In this document: positions 26,559-34,628 of the stretch, piece after piece
Position numbering within the stretch: the stretch's first letter is position 1
Layout: each line of letters starts with the position of its first letter
NCBI RefSeq assembly: GCF_002161595.1
Contig: NZ_NFID01000014.1
Span: forward strand, 45,535-109,534
Length of the DNA: 64,000 nt
Direction: 5' to 3'
Source of the DNA: Gemmiger sp. An50
GTDB taxonomy: Bacteria > Bacillota > Clostridia > Oscillospirales > Ruminococcaceae
The notes under the pieces: generated by a model
Database searches by the model: none
What the model was told of the DNA's origin: nothing
The model's input: only the letters and a program-made list of their open reading frames with translations
Made by a program: the position numbers and the translations under genes

Positions 26559-27528
26559 AGCTCTCCCCCCAGCGTGCATTGGGCTTGTAGTGGAACAGGT
26601 CCTTGGGCAGGGTCAGGCAGCGGTCGTTCTGCACCGCGGTCAGCTGCTGCCAGGCCGGGTTGTTCTCCACGTTCTGGGCCATGTAGTCCATGGCCTGCTG
26701 CTCCGAGCCCATGGTGGTGATGAAGATGTAGTCCGGGTCCTCGGCGATGATCTCCTCCAGGTTGATGTCCTCCAGAAGCGACTCATGCCGGGCCACCATG
26801 TTGTCCGCGCCCAGGTCCTCCAGCATGTAGCCCACCATGTTGTCGGCTCCCTTGGCCTTCACACCGGTGGAGTAGGCCCGCAGCAGCAATACCGTGGGGT
26901 TTTCCTCGTCCTTTACCAGCTCACGGATCTGATCGATCTGTTCTTTGACCGCCAGTCCGTTCTGCTCGTACAGGTCCTGACGGCCGGTGAACTGACACAG
27001 CTGGGCCAGCATGTCCAGATATTCCTCGAAGGAATCCACCCGGTAGTAGGCATGGGTAATGCCCGCCTGGGTGAGTGCCTGGTCCATGTCCACCTGGCTG
27101 GAGGTGTCCGCGTTCATAATGACAAAATCCGGGTCGGCGGCGATGATCTCCTCCAGGTTGGGCTCCTTCACGGTGCCGATGATGGCCACCTCCTCGCCCA
27201 GGTCCATGCCCCGCTCCTCGATGGCATCCTGGGTGGCACCCACCAGGGTGCCGCCCGCCAGGGTCCAGGTCTCGGCGTAGCTGCCGTAGGTGGCCACCAC
27301 CCGGTCGGTGCTCTCCACCGTGACCGTGTTGCCCACCGCATCGGTGAAGGTGTAAGCCCCTTCGCCCTGGCTGGTGCTGCCCGGCTGAGCCTGCTGGGAG
27401 GCCGCACTGGCCGCCGCGCTGCTGGCCGTACTGCTGCCGCTGCTCTGAGCCGCGCCGCAGCCCGTGAGCAGGGCGGCGGAAAGGGCCGCGGCCAGCACAG
27501 CCGCGCCGATCTGTTTGCCTGTTTTCAT
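26506..27528 (-). CDS. Periplasmic-binding-type lipoprotein of the ABC importer (BtuF/FecB-like)
   Basis: 340 residues from the ATG at 27528 (AGGAGA upstream). A lipoprotein signal ends in LLTGC at about residue 24, so it is anchored on the outer face of the membrane. A Ser/Ala/Gln-rich linker (about 25-55) leads to a TroA-type fold: ADAVGNTVTVESTDRVVATYGSYAETWTLAG, NLEEIIAADPDFVIM, and NLEEIIAEDPDYIFITT, the paired signatures of class III binding proteins. Ligand probably cobalamin by context, iron chelate by family. Confidence 0.88.
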   Translation of the reverse strand: MKTGKQIGAAVLAAALSAALLTGCGAAQSSGSSTASSAAASAASQQAQPGSTSQGEGAYTFTDAVGNTVTVESTDRVVATYGSYAETWTLAGGTLVGATQDAIEERGMDLGEEVAIIGTVKEPNLEEIIAADPDFVIMNADTSSQVDMDQALTQAGITHAYYRVDSFEEYLDMLAQLCQFTGRQDLYEQNGLAVKEQIDQIRELVKDEENPTVLLLRAYSTGVKAKGADNMVGYMLEDLGADNMVARHESLLEDINLEEIIAEDPDYIFITTMGSEQQAMDYMAQNVENNPAWQQLTAVQNDRCLTLPKDLFHYKPNARWGESYAYLAKILYPELAGQIG

Positions 27529-27559
27529 GGTTTGTTCTCCTGTGTGCGTGGCAATAAGC

Positions 27560-29929
27560 TTAGCCAAAAATCTGCCGGGCCACGTCCGCCGAGCATTTGG
27601 CATCCTTTACATAGTAATCCGCGCCGATCATCTTGGCGTAGTCCGGCGTGAGCACCGCGCCGCCCACCATGATTTTGCAGTCCACTCCGGCCGTGCGCAG
27701 CGCCTCGATGGTCTGCTGCATGGCGGGCAGGGTGGTGGTCATCAGGGCGCTCAGGCCCACCAGCTTTGCGCCGTGGCGGCTGGCCGCCTCCACCACCGCC
27801 TCCGGCGGCACGTCCCGGCCCAGGTCGATCACCCGGTAGCCGTAGTTTTCCAGAATCACCTTCACGATGTTCTTGCCGATGTCGTGGATGTCGCCCTTCA
27901 CGGTGGCCACCACGATGGGGCCCTTCTTTTCGCCGGAAACGCCCTGCTTTTCAATGGCGGTTTTCACCTCGTCGAAGGCCGCCTGGGCCGCCGCCGCGCT
28001 CTGCAGCAGCTGGGGCAGGAAACAGGTGCCCTTTTCGAAAGCGTCGCCCACCTGGTCCAGCGCCGGGATCAGCACCCCGTTCACCAGCTCCTGGGGGTCG
28101 GTGGTCTCCAGCGCCAGCCGGGCCGCCTCGCCCGCCTGTGCCTTCAGACCCAGGACCACCGCGTCCTTCAGATCCACCGGTACGCCGGGCTGGGCCGCAG
28201 TCTGCACCGGGGCGGCGGTCTGGCCGCCATAGGCCGCAATGTACTCTGCGGCACCCTCGTCCTGAGCGGTGAACACCCGGAAGGAACGCACCGCCGCCAT
28301 CATGGAGGGCTCGTTGGGATTCATGATGGGCAGGTCCAGCCCATGGGCCAGGGCCATGCCCAGAAAGGCCGTGTTCAGCTGGGGCCGCACCGGCAGGCCG
28401 AAGGACACGTTGGATACGCCCAGAACGGTCTTCAGGCCCAGCTCTTCCTTAACGGTGCGCACCGCCCGCAGGGTGTCCCACACGTCCTGCTGCTGGGCGC
28501 TGGCGGTCAGGGTCAGGCAGTCGATGTACACATCCTCCTTGGGGATGCCCGCCTCCAGCGCCGCGTCCAGAATGCGGCGAGCCATCTCCACCCGGTCCTC
28601 CGCTTTGGCGGGGATGCCGCTGTCGTTCAGGGTCAGGCCAACCACCGCCGCGCCGTACTTTTTGCACAGGGGCAGCACCGCCGCCAGCACCGCGGGCTCG
28701 GCGTTCACCGAGTTCACGATGGGCTTGCCGTTGTACACCCGCAGGCCTGCCTCCAGCACCTCGGGGCGGGTGGAGTCCAGCTGCAGGGGCAGCTCGGTCA
28801 CGCCCTGGATGGCGGTCACCGCCCGGCGCATCATCTCCGCCTCGTCGATCTCGGGCAGGCCCACGTTCACATCCAGAATCTGTGCGCCTGCCTGGGCCTG
28901 CTCCACCGCCTGGCCCAGCAGGTAGTCCATATCCCCGGCCCGCAAAGCTTCCTTCATCTTCTTTTTGCCGGTGGGGTTGATGCGCTCGCCGATCACGGTG
29001 CCGGGGCGCACCTTCACCGCCTGCATGGCCGAGCAGACCCAGCTTTCCGGCTGGTAGGCCGCCCGTTTGGGGGCGCAGCCCGCGAAGCACTCCGCCAGCT
29101 TTTTCAAGTAAGCCGGGCTGGTGCCGCAGCAGCCGCCCACCGCGGCCACACCCAGCCGCTTGTACTGGTCCATCTGGTCCCGGAAATCCGCCGGGTGCAG
29201 ATCGTACAGACCGGTGGCCGGGTCGGGCAGGCCCGCGTTGGGCTTTGCGAACACCGGCAGGCGGCAGGCGGCGCAGAGCCGCTCCACCAGAGGCATGATC
29301 TCGGCGGGGCCCAGCGAGCAGTTGATGCCCACCGCGTCCGCGCCCAGGCCCTGGGCGGTCACCGCAAAGCTTTCCACCTGGCAGCCGGTAAAGGTGCGGC
29401 CGGTGGCTTCAAAGGTCATGGAGGCCATCACCGGCAGATCGCAGGTTTCCTTGGCGGCCAGAATGCCCGCCTTCACCTCCAGCAGGTCGGTCATGGTCTC
29501 GAAGTACACCGCGTCCGCACCGGCGGCAGCGCCCGCCGTCACCACTTCTTTGAACAGGTCACAGGCCTGCTCAAAGGGCAAAGTGCCCATGGGCTGGAGC
29601 ATCTCGCCCAGAGGGCCGATGTCCAGCAGAATTTTTGCATTGGTGCCCTCGGCGGCCTTTTTGGCGCACTGCACCGCGGCGGTGACCACCTGGGCCACCG
29701 TGTAGCCGCAGCCCGCCAGCTTTTTGCCGTTGGCGCCGAAGGTGTTGGTGCTGATGAAGTTGGAACCCGCTTCCAGATAAGCCTTGTGGATGCCGGTCAC
29801 CACCTCCGGATGGGTCACGCTCCACACATCCGGGATCTCGCCGGGAGCCAGGCCCGCCTGCTGCAGCATGGTTCCCATGGCCCCGTCCAGAATCCAGACG
29901 CGGCTTTCGTCAAACAATTTATTGGGCAC
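27560..29929 (-). CDS. metH: Cobalamin-dependent methionine synthase, lacking the reactivation domain
   Basis: Transfers a methyl group from methyl-tetrahydrofolate to homocysteine via cobalamin. 789 residues, against roughly 1,200 for E. coli MetH. The homocysteine domain holds zinc cysteines in GINCS (about 204) and GGCCGTS (about 267-268). The pterin-binding domain begins near VIGERINPTGKKKMKEAL. The B12 cap and Rossmann domain carry DIHDIGKN (His about 682) and end at residue 789. The missing reactivation domain is encoded by the adjacent upstream gene, whose end overlaps this start by 11 bases. Confidence 0.95.
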   Translation of the reverse strand: MPNKLFDESRVWILDGAMGTMLQQAGLAPGEIPDVWSVTHPEVVTGIHKAYLEAGSNFISTNTFGANGKKLAGCGYTVAQVVTAAVQCAKKAAEGTNAKILLDIGPLGEMLQPMGTLPFEQACDLFKEVVTAGAAAGADAVYFETMTDLLEVKAGILAAKETCDLPVMASMTFEATGRTFTGCQVESFAVTAQGLGADAVGINCSLGPAEIMPLVERLCAACRLPVFAKPNAGLPDPATGLYDLHPADFRDQMDQYKRLGVAAVGGCCGTSPAYLKKLAECFAGCAPKRAAYQPESWVCSAMQAVKVRPGTVIGERINPTGKKKMKEALRAGDMDYLLGQAVEQAQAGAQILDVNVGLPEIDEAEMMRRAVTAIQGVTELPLQLDSTRPEVLEAGLRVYNGKPIVNSVNAEPAVLAAVLPLCKKYGAAVVGLTLNDSGIPAKAEDRVEMARRILDAALEAGIPKEDVYIDCLTLTASAQQQDVWDTLRAVRTVKEELGLKTVLGVSNVSFGLPVRPQLNTAFLGMALAHGLDLPIMNPNEPSMMAAVRSFRVFTAQDEGAAEYIAAYGGQTAAPVQTAAQPGVPVDLKDAVVLGLKAQAGEAARLALETTDPQELVNGVLIPALDQVGDAFEKGTCFLPQLLQSAAAAQAAFDEVKTAIEKQGVSGEKKGPIVVATVKGDIHDIGKNIVKVILENYGYRVIDLGRDVPPEAVVEAASRHGAKLVGLSALMTTTLPAMQQTIEALRTAGVDCKIMVGGAVLTPDYAKMIGADYYVKDAKCSADVARQIFG

Positions 29930-30578
29930 AGGGTTTGCCCTCCTTTCGTTTTGTGCAGGTCTCCCGCAGTGCGCAGGTGGCGCAGCCTGCCAGCTTTCCC
30001 TTCACCGGGTGGTCTGCCGCGCCGCACAGGGCGGTGATGCTTTTGCCCGGGGTGAGCACACAGCTGGCGGTGGAGCAGATCCCCGCCTGACGGCCCGCGT
30101 CCAGCCACTGCACAAAGGCAGGCTGCACCGTGATGGGCCAGTCGCCGTAGCCGGGGGAAAACCGGCCGGTCATATAGCGTCCTTCCTGTTCCAGCAGCGC
30201 CCGCTGCTCGTTTTCCAGATCATTCGCCAGCTGTTCTACCAAGGTGCTTGCGGCGGCATCTAAAACCACGCCGTAGGCCATATCGGTGGCCATGGCCCGG
30301 CGCAGGGCGCTGTCCACCCCGGCGCCCAGGGTCACCGCCAGCAGCACGCCCTCGTCGCAGCCCTTCAGATGGGCGGCAATGTCCCGCCCGGCCAGCAGAG
30401 GGGTCAGCTTGTCCGCGCTCACCCGGCGCAACACAGCCCGAGGCGCGGCGGTGCGCCACAGCTCGGCGGCGGCCCGGTCCAGCAGCACGTCCACCGACGG
30501 GGGAACCTCTTTGCCCGCGCCGCCCAGATACCGCAGCGCCTCAGCCCGGTCCAGCGCCGGGGGCAGTTGCCGGATCAC
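29919..30578 (-). CDS. Stand-alone methionine synthase reactivation (AdoMet-binding) domain protein
   Basis: 219 residues resembling the C-terminal activation domain of MetH. The diagnostic stretch is GRFSPGYGDWPITVQ at about 157-171, followed by an AGICSTASCVLTPGKSITALCG block. In full-length MetH this domain binds S-adenosylmethionine and regenerates methyl-cobalamin after oxidation. A cysteine cluster ends the protein (CATCALRETC). It overlaps metF by 4 bases and metH by 11, implying coupled synthesis and working in trans with MetH. Confidence 0.88.
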   Translation of the reverse strand: MIRQLPPALDRAEALRYLGGAGKEVPPSVDVLLDRAAAELWRTAAPRAVLRRVSADKLTPLLAGRDIAAHLKGCDEGVLLAVTLGAGVDSALRRAMATDMAYGVVLDAAASTLVEQLANDLENEQRALLEQEGRYMTGRFSPGYGDWPITVQPAFVQWLDAGRQAGICSTASCVLTPGKSITALCGAADHPVKGKLAGCATCALRETCTKRKEGKPCAQ

Positions 30579-31453
30579 GCCTTGGCCTCCGGCAGCAGGT
30601 CCCGGATGCCCTCATACACCCGGCGAGCCACCTCGGGGTTGTTCATGGCGTACAGGTGCACGCCGTCCGCGCCGCCCTCGATCAGATCCCGCAGCTGTTC
30701 GATGGCATAGTCGATGCCCGCGTCAAACAGGGCGGCCTCGTCGCCGTCGTACCGGCTGATCATTTTGGTGAACCGGGGCGGCAGGCTGGCGCTGCTCAGG
30801 GCCACAGTGCGCTGCACCTGCCGGGCGGACACAATGGGCATCACGCCCGCCTGCACCGGGGCCTGGATGCCCGCCTTGCGCACCAGATTCATGAAGCGGT
30901 AGTAGCGGGCGTTATCGAAGAACAGCTGGGTGACCAGATGCTCCACCCCCGCGTCCAGCTTGTATTTCAGGTTCTCCACGTCCTGGCGCAGGTTCTCGCT
31001 TTCCACATGGCCCTCCGGGTAGCAGGCGCCCGCCAGGTAGAAATCACCCTTGCTCTTTACAAAGGCGGCCAGGTCACTGGCATGGAAAAAGTCCTTGCTG
31101 CGGGGAGCGTCGGGGCAGATGTCGCCCCGCAGGGTGAGCACATTTTCAATGCCCGCCTCCTGCAGTGCCTGCACGGTTTCGGCCACCTGCTCGCGGGTGG
31201 AGTTGATGCCGGTCAGATGGGCCAGCGGCTCCACCCCCAGCTCCTGCTTCAGGTGCTTGGCGATCTGCACGGTGGACAGGCCCGCCTTGCCGCCGCCCGC
31301 GCCGTAGGTCACGCTGATGTAATCCGGCGAAAGGCCGGCCAGCTTCTCCAGCGTGGGATACAGGCTTTCGGGTGTGGCCCCGTTCTTTTTGGGCGGAAAC
31401 ACCTCGATGGAAAATACACATTCTTTTTGCCGGAACACCTGCGACAGACGCAT
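30575..31453 (-). CDS. metF: 5,10-methylenetetrahydrofolate reductase
   Basis: Makes 5-methyl-tetrahydrofolate, the methyl donor for MetH; 292 residues, a TIM-barrel flavoprotein. Characteristic blocks: FSIEVFPPK at the start, DYISVTYGAGGG, LAHLTGINS, NVLTLRGDICP, and QLFFDNARYYRF. It is the first gene of the operon; its stop overlaps the next start by 4 bases. GGGGAGGG precedes the ATG. Confidence 0.95.
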   Translation of the reverse strand: MRLSQVFRQKECVFSIEVFPPKKNGATPESLYPTLEKLAGLSPDYISVTYGAGGGKAGLSTVQIAKHLKQELGVEPLAHLTGINSTREQVAETVQALQEAGIENVLTLRGDICPDAPRSKDFFHASDLAAFVKSKGDFYLAGACYPEGHVESENLRQDVENLKYKLDAGVEHLVTQLFFDNARYYRFMNLVRKAGIQAPVQAGVMPIVSARQVQRTVALSSASLPPRFTKMISRYDGDEAALFDAGIDYAIEQLRDLIEGGADGVHLYAMNNPEVARRVYEGIRDLLPEAKA

Positions 31454-31521
31454 AGCGCTAGCCCTCCCCTTCTATTTGCTTTGCTTTGGTTTTGTATTGC
31501 ATTAGCAGTAACAATTGTTCT

Positions 31522-31532
31522 ATTATAGCATA
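31522..31532 (-). promoter_or_regulatory. Extended -10 promoter of the metF-metH-ABC operon
   Basis: TGC then TATAAT (31527-31522) on the minus strand. The predicted start near 31515 leaves only about 60 leader bases, too few for a cobalamin or SAM riboswitch, and I see none. Confidence 0.6.
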
Positions 31533-31679
31533 GATAACCAATCGGAAAAAGTTTTTTCTTCCTGCATGCAATAATCCGGCCCGCGCGTGCGTATTCCGTG
31601 CAGCAGGCGCAACAAACCGCCCCCGCCCGGGCATACTAGGCAGTGCGGCGACCCGGCGGCCTGCATTGGTTCAACACAA

Positions 31680-31851
31680 GGCAACACCGCACAATTTCAG
31701 ATGGTGGAGCACGCCGGAAATTTTTTTGTGATATGAACCAAAAAGCGCAGGCAAGCCTTGGTGGCTTGCCGAGCATTTTTGGAAAATAGCACGTAAAATT
31801 TTGGCGCGATACGCCGCCTGAGCCGTTAGGCGTGAATTGTGCGGTGTTGGC
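31680..31851 (+). mobile_element. 172-bp palindromic MITE-like element, copy A
   Basis: The ends are 15-base perfect inverted repeats (CAACACCGCACAATT at the left, AATTGTGCGGTGTTG at the right). The centre is a hairpin of GGCAAGCC (31750-31757) and GGCTTGCC (31763-31770), extended by CCAAAAA/TTTTTGG arms. Its reverse complement closely matches 49394-49565 over all 172 bases. There is no coding capacity. It ends 22 bases before the lipoprotein start, just ahead of its SD. The rest of 31454-31679 holds the metF promoter and nothing else I can name. Confidence 0.8.
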
Positions 31852-31873
31852 AAAAGAAAAAGGAGTTATTTTT

Positions 31874-32560
31874 ATGAAAAAGCTTGCAATCACCCTCACC
31901 GCCCTGACCCTGGCCCTGGCTCTGGCCGCCTGCGGTTCCACCGCCGGCAGCTCCTCCAGCACTGCCTCCTCCAGCGCGGCTTCCTCCTCCGCTTCCTCCT
32001 CTGCTTCCTCCTCCGAAAGCAGCTCCACCGCTGCGGTGGACACCAGCGACCTGACCGCCGTGATGGATGCTCTGTTCAACGGCATCGCCGAGGACCAGAT
32101 GCCCATGCTCATGCCCCAGGAGGACGGAAGCAAGTACGCTCCCCTCACCGAGGAGAATTCCGAGTACAACACCGGCGTTGCCCTGAGCGCCTATAAGGAG
32201 GGCATCTGCGCCGAGGCGGCCATGAGCGCCCAGGCTCATTCCGTCTGCCTGCTGAAGGCCAACAGCGCCGAAGAGGCTGCCAAGCTGGCCGAGGACGTGG
32301 CCGCCAATGCCAACCCCAACAAGTGGATCTGCGTGAGCGCAGAGCGCACCATCGTTGCCTACTCCGGCGACACTGTGCTGCTGACCATGAGCTTCAACGA
32401 CCTGGCCCAGACCGTTCTGGACAACTTCACCGCCCAGTTCGGCGCTGAGAACGTGACCGTTGTGAAGGACGAGGTCGGCGCCGACATGGCCATGCCCGAG
32501 GGCGACGTGACCTCCGATCCCGTGGCCGCTATGCCCGAGGACGCTTCCGGTGCGCTGTAA
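31874..32560 (+). CDS. DUF4358-like secreted lipoprotein
   Basis: 228 residues from the ATG at 31874 (AAGGAG upstream); a frame opening at 31832 inside the repeat element is not used. A lipoprotein signal ends in ALAAC at about residue 20. Residues 21-50 are almost only Ser and Ala (SSSASSSA-type repeats), a flexible spacer. The mature domain starts at DLTAVMDALFNGIAEDQMP and contains AAEAAMSAQAHSVCLLKANSAEEAAKLAEDV-like helices, in keeping with DUF4358. Function unknown. It overlaps the following DHHW gene by 11 bases; such pairs are usual in clostridia. Confidence 0.72.
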   Translation: MKKLAITLTALTLALALAACGSTAGSSSSTASSSAASSSASSSASSSESSSTAAVDTSDLTAVMDALFNGIAEDQMPMLMPQEDGSKYAPLTEENSEYNTGVALSAYKEGICAEAAMSAQAHSVCLLKANSAEEAAKLAEDVAANANPNKWICVSAERTIVAYSGDTVLLTMSFNDLAQTVLDNFTAQFGAENVTVVKDEVGADMAMPEGDVTSDPVAAMPEDASGAL

Positions 32561-33473
32561 GCCGGTTGCGGTAAGCTGCACGGCGGCCGCCCTGCTGCTG
32601 GCCGCCGTGCTGGTCTTGCCGCTGGCCGTCCAGCGCCGCCAGCCGGATGAAAACGGCATGTATCAGCAGGAGGGCTACTGGGTGCAGTATCTGGGCGAGC
32701 GCAACGAAAAGAGCGCCGATTCCTTTGTAAAAAAGGTAAACAGCATTCGCGACACCCTGCTCACGGAAGAGAACAAGGTGTACTGTGCCATCGTGCCCGA
32801 CAAATCCCACTACCTGCCGGACGAGGGCTGGCCGGTGCTGGACTACGATGCCATGGCCAGCCAGGTGCAGGCCGGGCTGGATGATTCCATCACCTGGATC
32901 GGTCTTGCGGACCACCTGACCCTGACGGACTACTACAAAACCGATGCCCACTGGCGGCAGGAAAATTTGCAGCCGGTGGTGAATGCGCTGGGCGAAGCCA
33001 TGGGCTTTTCCCAGGACCTGTCCGGCTGGGAGCAGAATGTGTTTGAAGGCTTTGTGGGCAGCTACGGCAAGTACATCCCCGCCCCGGCTGAGCCGGAAAC
33101 GCTGGTTTATCTGACCAGCCCGGCCACCGAAGCCGCCCGGGTGGACAATTTCCAGTACCCGGACGCCACCGCCGTTTACGATGTTTCCAAGCTCAGCGGC
33201 GCGGGCAGCTACGATGTATTTCTGAACGGGGCCACCCCGCTGCAGACCATCGAAAACCCCAACGCCGCCACCGACCGGGAGCTGGTGATCTTCCGGGATT
33301 CCTTCGCCAGCAGCCTGGCCCCGCTTCTGTGCGAACAGTACCGCACCATCACCCTGATCGACCTGCGCTACATGGTCAGCGGTCTGGTGCCTCAATACGT
33401 GACCTTCACCGACCAGGACGTGCTGTTTTTGTTCAGCAGCTGGGTGGTGAACGAGAGCGCCATGCTGCGCTGA
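32550..33473 (+). CDS. DHHW/AlgJ-like membrane-anchored protein
   Basis: 307 residues, starting at a GTG (32550) that lies within the last codons of the lipoprotein gene. One N-terminal membrane anchor (about 9-27). The YYKTDAHWRQ motif at about 130-139 is the Asp/His-x-His-Trp signature of the DHHW/AlgJ family, relatives of SGNH-type O-acetyltransferases. A second conserved block, LVIFRDSFASSLAPLL, at about 248-263 would supply the Ser. Usually found with MBOAT acyltransferases in glycan acetylation, but no MBOAT gene is in this window. It ends at a terminator. Confidence 0.78.
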   Translation: MRCKPVAVSCTAAALLLAAVLVLPLAVQRRQPDENGMYQQEGYWVQYLGERNEKSADSFVKKVNSIRDTLLTEENKVYCAIVPDKSHYLPDEGWPVLDYDAMASQVQAGLDDSITWIGLADHLTLTDYYKTDAHWRQENLQPVVNALGEAMGFSQDLSGWEQNVFEGFVGSYGKYIPAPAEPETLVYLTSPATEAARVDNFQYPDATAVYDVSKLSGAGSYDVFLNGATPLQTIENPNAATDRELVIFRDSFASSLAPLLCEQYRTITLIDLRYMVSGLVPQYVTFTDQDVLFLFSSWVVNESAMLR

Positions 33474-33478
33474 AACAA

Positions 33479-33525
33479 GGCCGCTTTTCCGCCCCGGGAA
33501 GCCCCGGAACGGAAGGCGGCCTTTT
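33479..33525 (+). terminator. Terminator of the lipoprotein-DHHW pair
   Basis: CCGCTTTTCCG (33481-33491) pairs with CGGAAGGCGG (33510-33519) with extra GGCC pairs at the base, followed by TTTT. Confidence 0.75.
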
Positions 33526-33536
33526 GCGCGTCCGGT

Positions 33537-33565
33537 TTGCAAAAGAGGGTGGATTATGGTAGGAT
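33537..33565 (+). promoter_or_regulatory. Promoter of the DtxR/MntR-like regulator gene
   Basis: TTGCAA (33537-33542), 17-base spacer, TAGGAT (33560-33565), with TG one base before the -10. Confidence 0.6.
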
Positions 33566-33605
33566 ATCCATAAGAGAATTTTCGCCCGGAAAGGGGGCTT
33601 TTGCC

Positions 33606-33983
33606 ATGAAGATCATGGAATCCGCCGAGGATTATCTGGAGACCATCCTGGTGCTTCTGCACCGGAAGGGCCATGTGCGCTCCATCGACATCGCCAACGA
33701 GATGTCCTATTCCAAGCCCAGCGTTTCCACCGCCATGAAAAAGCTGCGGGAAAACGGTTACATCCATGTGGACGAGATCGGCCTGATCACCTTGACCGAC
33801 GAGGGCCGTGCCATCGCCGAGAGCGTGTATGAACGGCACACCCTGCTCAGCCAGGTGCTCATCGACCTGGGCGTTCCCGAGGACATTGCCCGCGAGGACG
33901 CCTGCCGCCTGGAGCACGACCTGCATCCGATCAGCTTCGAGCGGATCAAGGAATGCTATCATCGCCACAAAAAGGAGGCCTGA
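33606..33983 (+). CDS. Short DtxR/MntR-family metal-dependent repressor
   Basis: 125 residues from the ATG at 33606 (AAAGGGGG upstream). An N-terminal winged helix (about 5-65: EDYLETILVLLHRKGHVRSIDIANEMSYS...) is followed by the metal-binding dimerisation helices (about 66-125). Candidate ligands are the Glu, Cys and His residues in EDACRLEHDLHPIS, which matches the DtxR/MntR pattern. It lacks the SH3-like third domain of DtxR, as MntR does. Metal (Mn2+ or Fe2+) not readable from the sequence. A candidate target is the palindrome at 36690-36716. Confidence 0.87.
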   Translation: MKIMESAEDYLETILVLLHRKGHVRSIDIANEMSYSKPSVSTAMKKLRENGYIHVDEIGLITLTDEGRAIAESVYERHTLLSQVLIDLGVPEDIAREDACRLEHDLHPISFERIKECYHRHKKEA

Positions 33984-34068
33984 ACAGGGCCATGCCGCGG
34001 GCAGCCCACCAATCACCGGGCTGCCCGTCTTATTTCAATTGATACCACAGATACGAGGTGTTGTTTGC

Positions 34069-34614
34069 ATGAATTACGAAGAAATCCGCGCCCAGAGCGC
34101 ACAGGCCGTTCGGGAGCTGCTGGCCGCCGCCAAGCTGCGGCCGGGCAGCATCCTGGTGGTGGGCTGCTCCTCCAGCGAGATCGTGGGCAGCCAGATCGGC
34201 CACGGCTCCAGCCTGGAGGCCGCTCAGGCCGTGTATGAGGGCATTGCGCCGGTGCTGCGCGAGGCCGGAGTTTTTCTGGCCGCTCAGTGCTGCGAGCATC
34301 TGAACCGGGCTATCATTCTGGAAGAGGAGGCCCTGCCCGCCGGGGCCGAGCCGGTGAACGTGATTCCCCAGCCCAAGGCGGGCGGCAGCTTTGCCACCAC
34401 CTGCTGGCAGCGGTTCGCCCGTCCGGTGGCGCTGGAGGCCATCCGGGCAGACGCGGGCATGGACATCGGCGACACCCTGATCGGCATGCACCTAAAGGTG
34501 GTGGCGGTGCCGGTTCGTCTGAGCCTGCGCCGCATCGGCGAGGCCAATCTGGTGTGCGCCCGCACCCGTCCCAAATACATCGGCGGCAGCCGGGCCGCCT
34601 ACGCCGAAGCGTAA
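34069..34614 (+). CDS. YwlG/UPF0340-family protein (TIGR01440)
   Basis: 181 residues from the ATG at 34069 with GAGGTG upstream. The family signature is clear: SILVVGCSSSEIVGSQIGHGSS at about 29-50, AAQCCEHLNRAIILEEE at about 77-93, and TDxGxDIGDTLIGMHLKxVAVPVR-like DAGMDIGDTLIGMHLK near 132-147. Function of this Firmicutes family is not established. It lies 15 bases before the PLP-binding protein, so both probably share a transcript. Confidence 0.85.
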   Translation: MNYEEIRAQSAQAVRELLAAAKLRPGSILVVGCSSSEIVGSQIGHGSSLEAAQAVYEGIAPVLREAGVFLAAQCCEHLNRAIILEEEALPAGAEPVNVIPQPKAGGSFATTCWQRFARPVALEAIRADAGMDIGDTLIGMHLKVVAVPVRLSLRRIGEANLVCARTRPKYIGGSRAAYAEA

Positions 34615-34628
34615 AGGAGGCCGCGAAG

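Noticed and set aside
31454..31521. A cobalamin or SAM riboswitch before metF
   Set aside because: The leader after the predicted start is only about 60 bases and has no B12-box or SAM-box motifs.
31636..32659. Minus-strand frames opposite the lipoprotein, with long Glu/Ala or Gly/Gln repeats
   Set aside because: The repeats are the antisense reading of the Ser/Ala linker codons; the plus-strand gene has SD, lipobox and coupling to the next gene.
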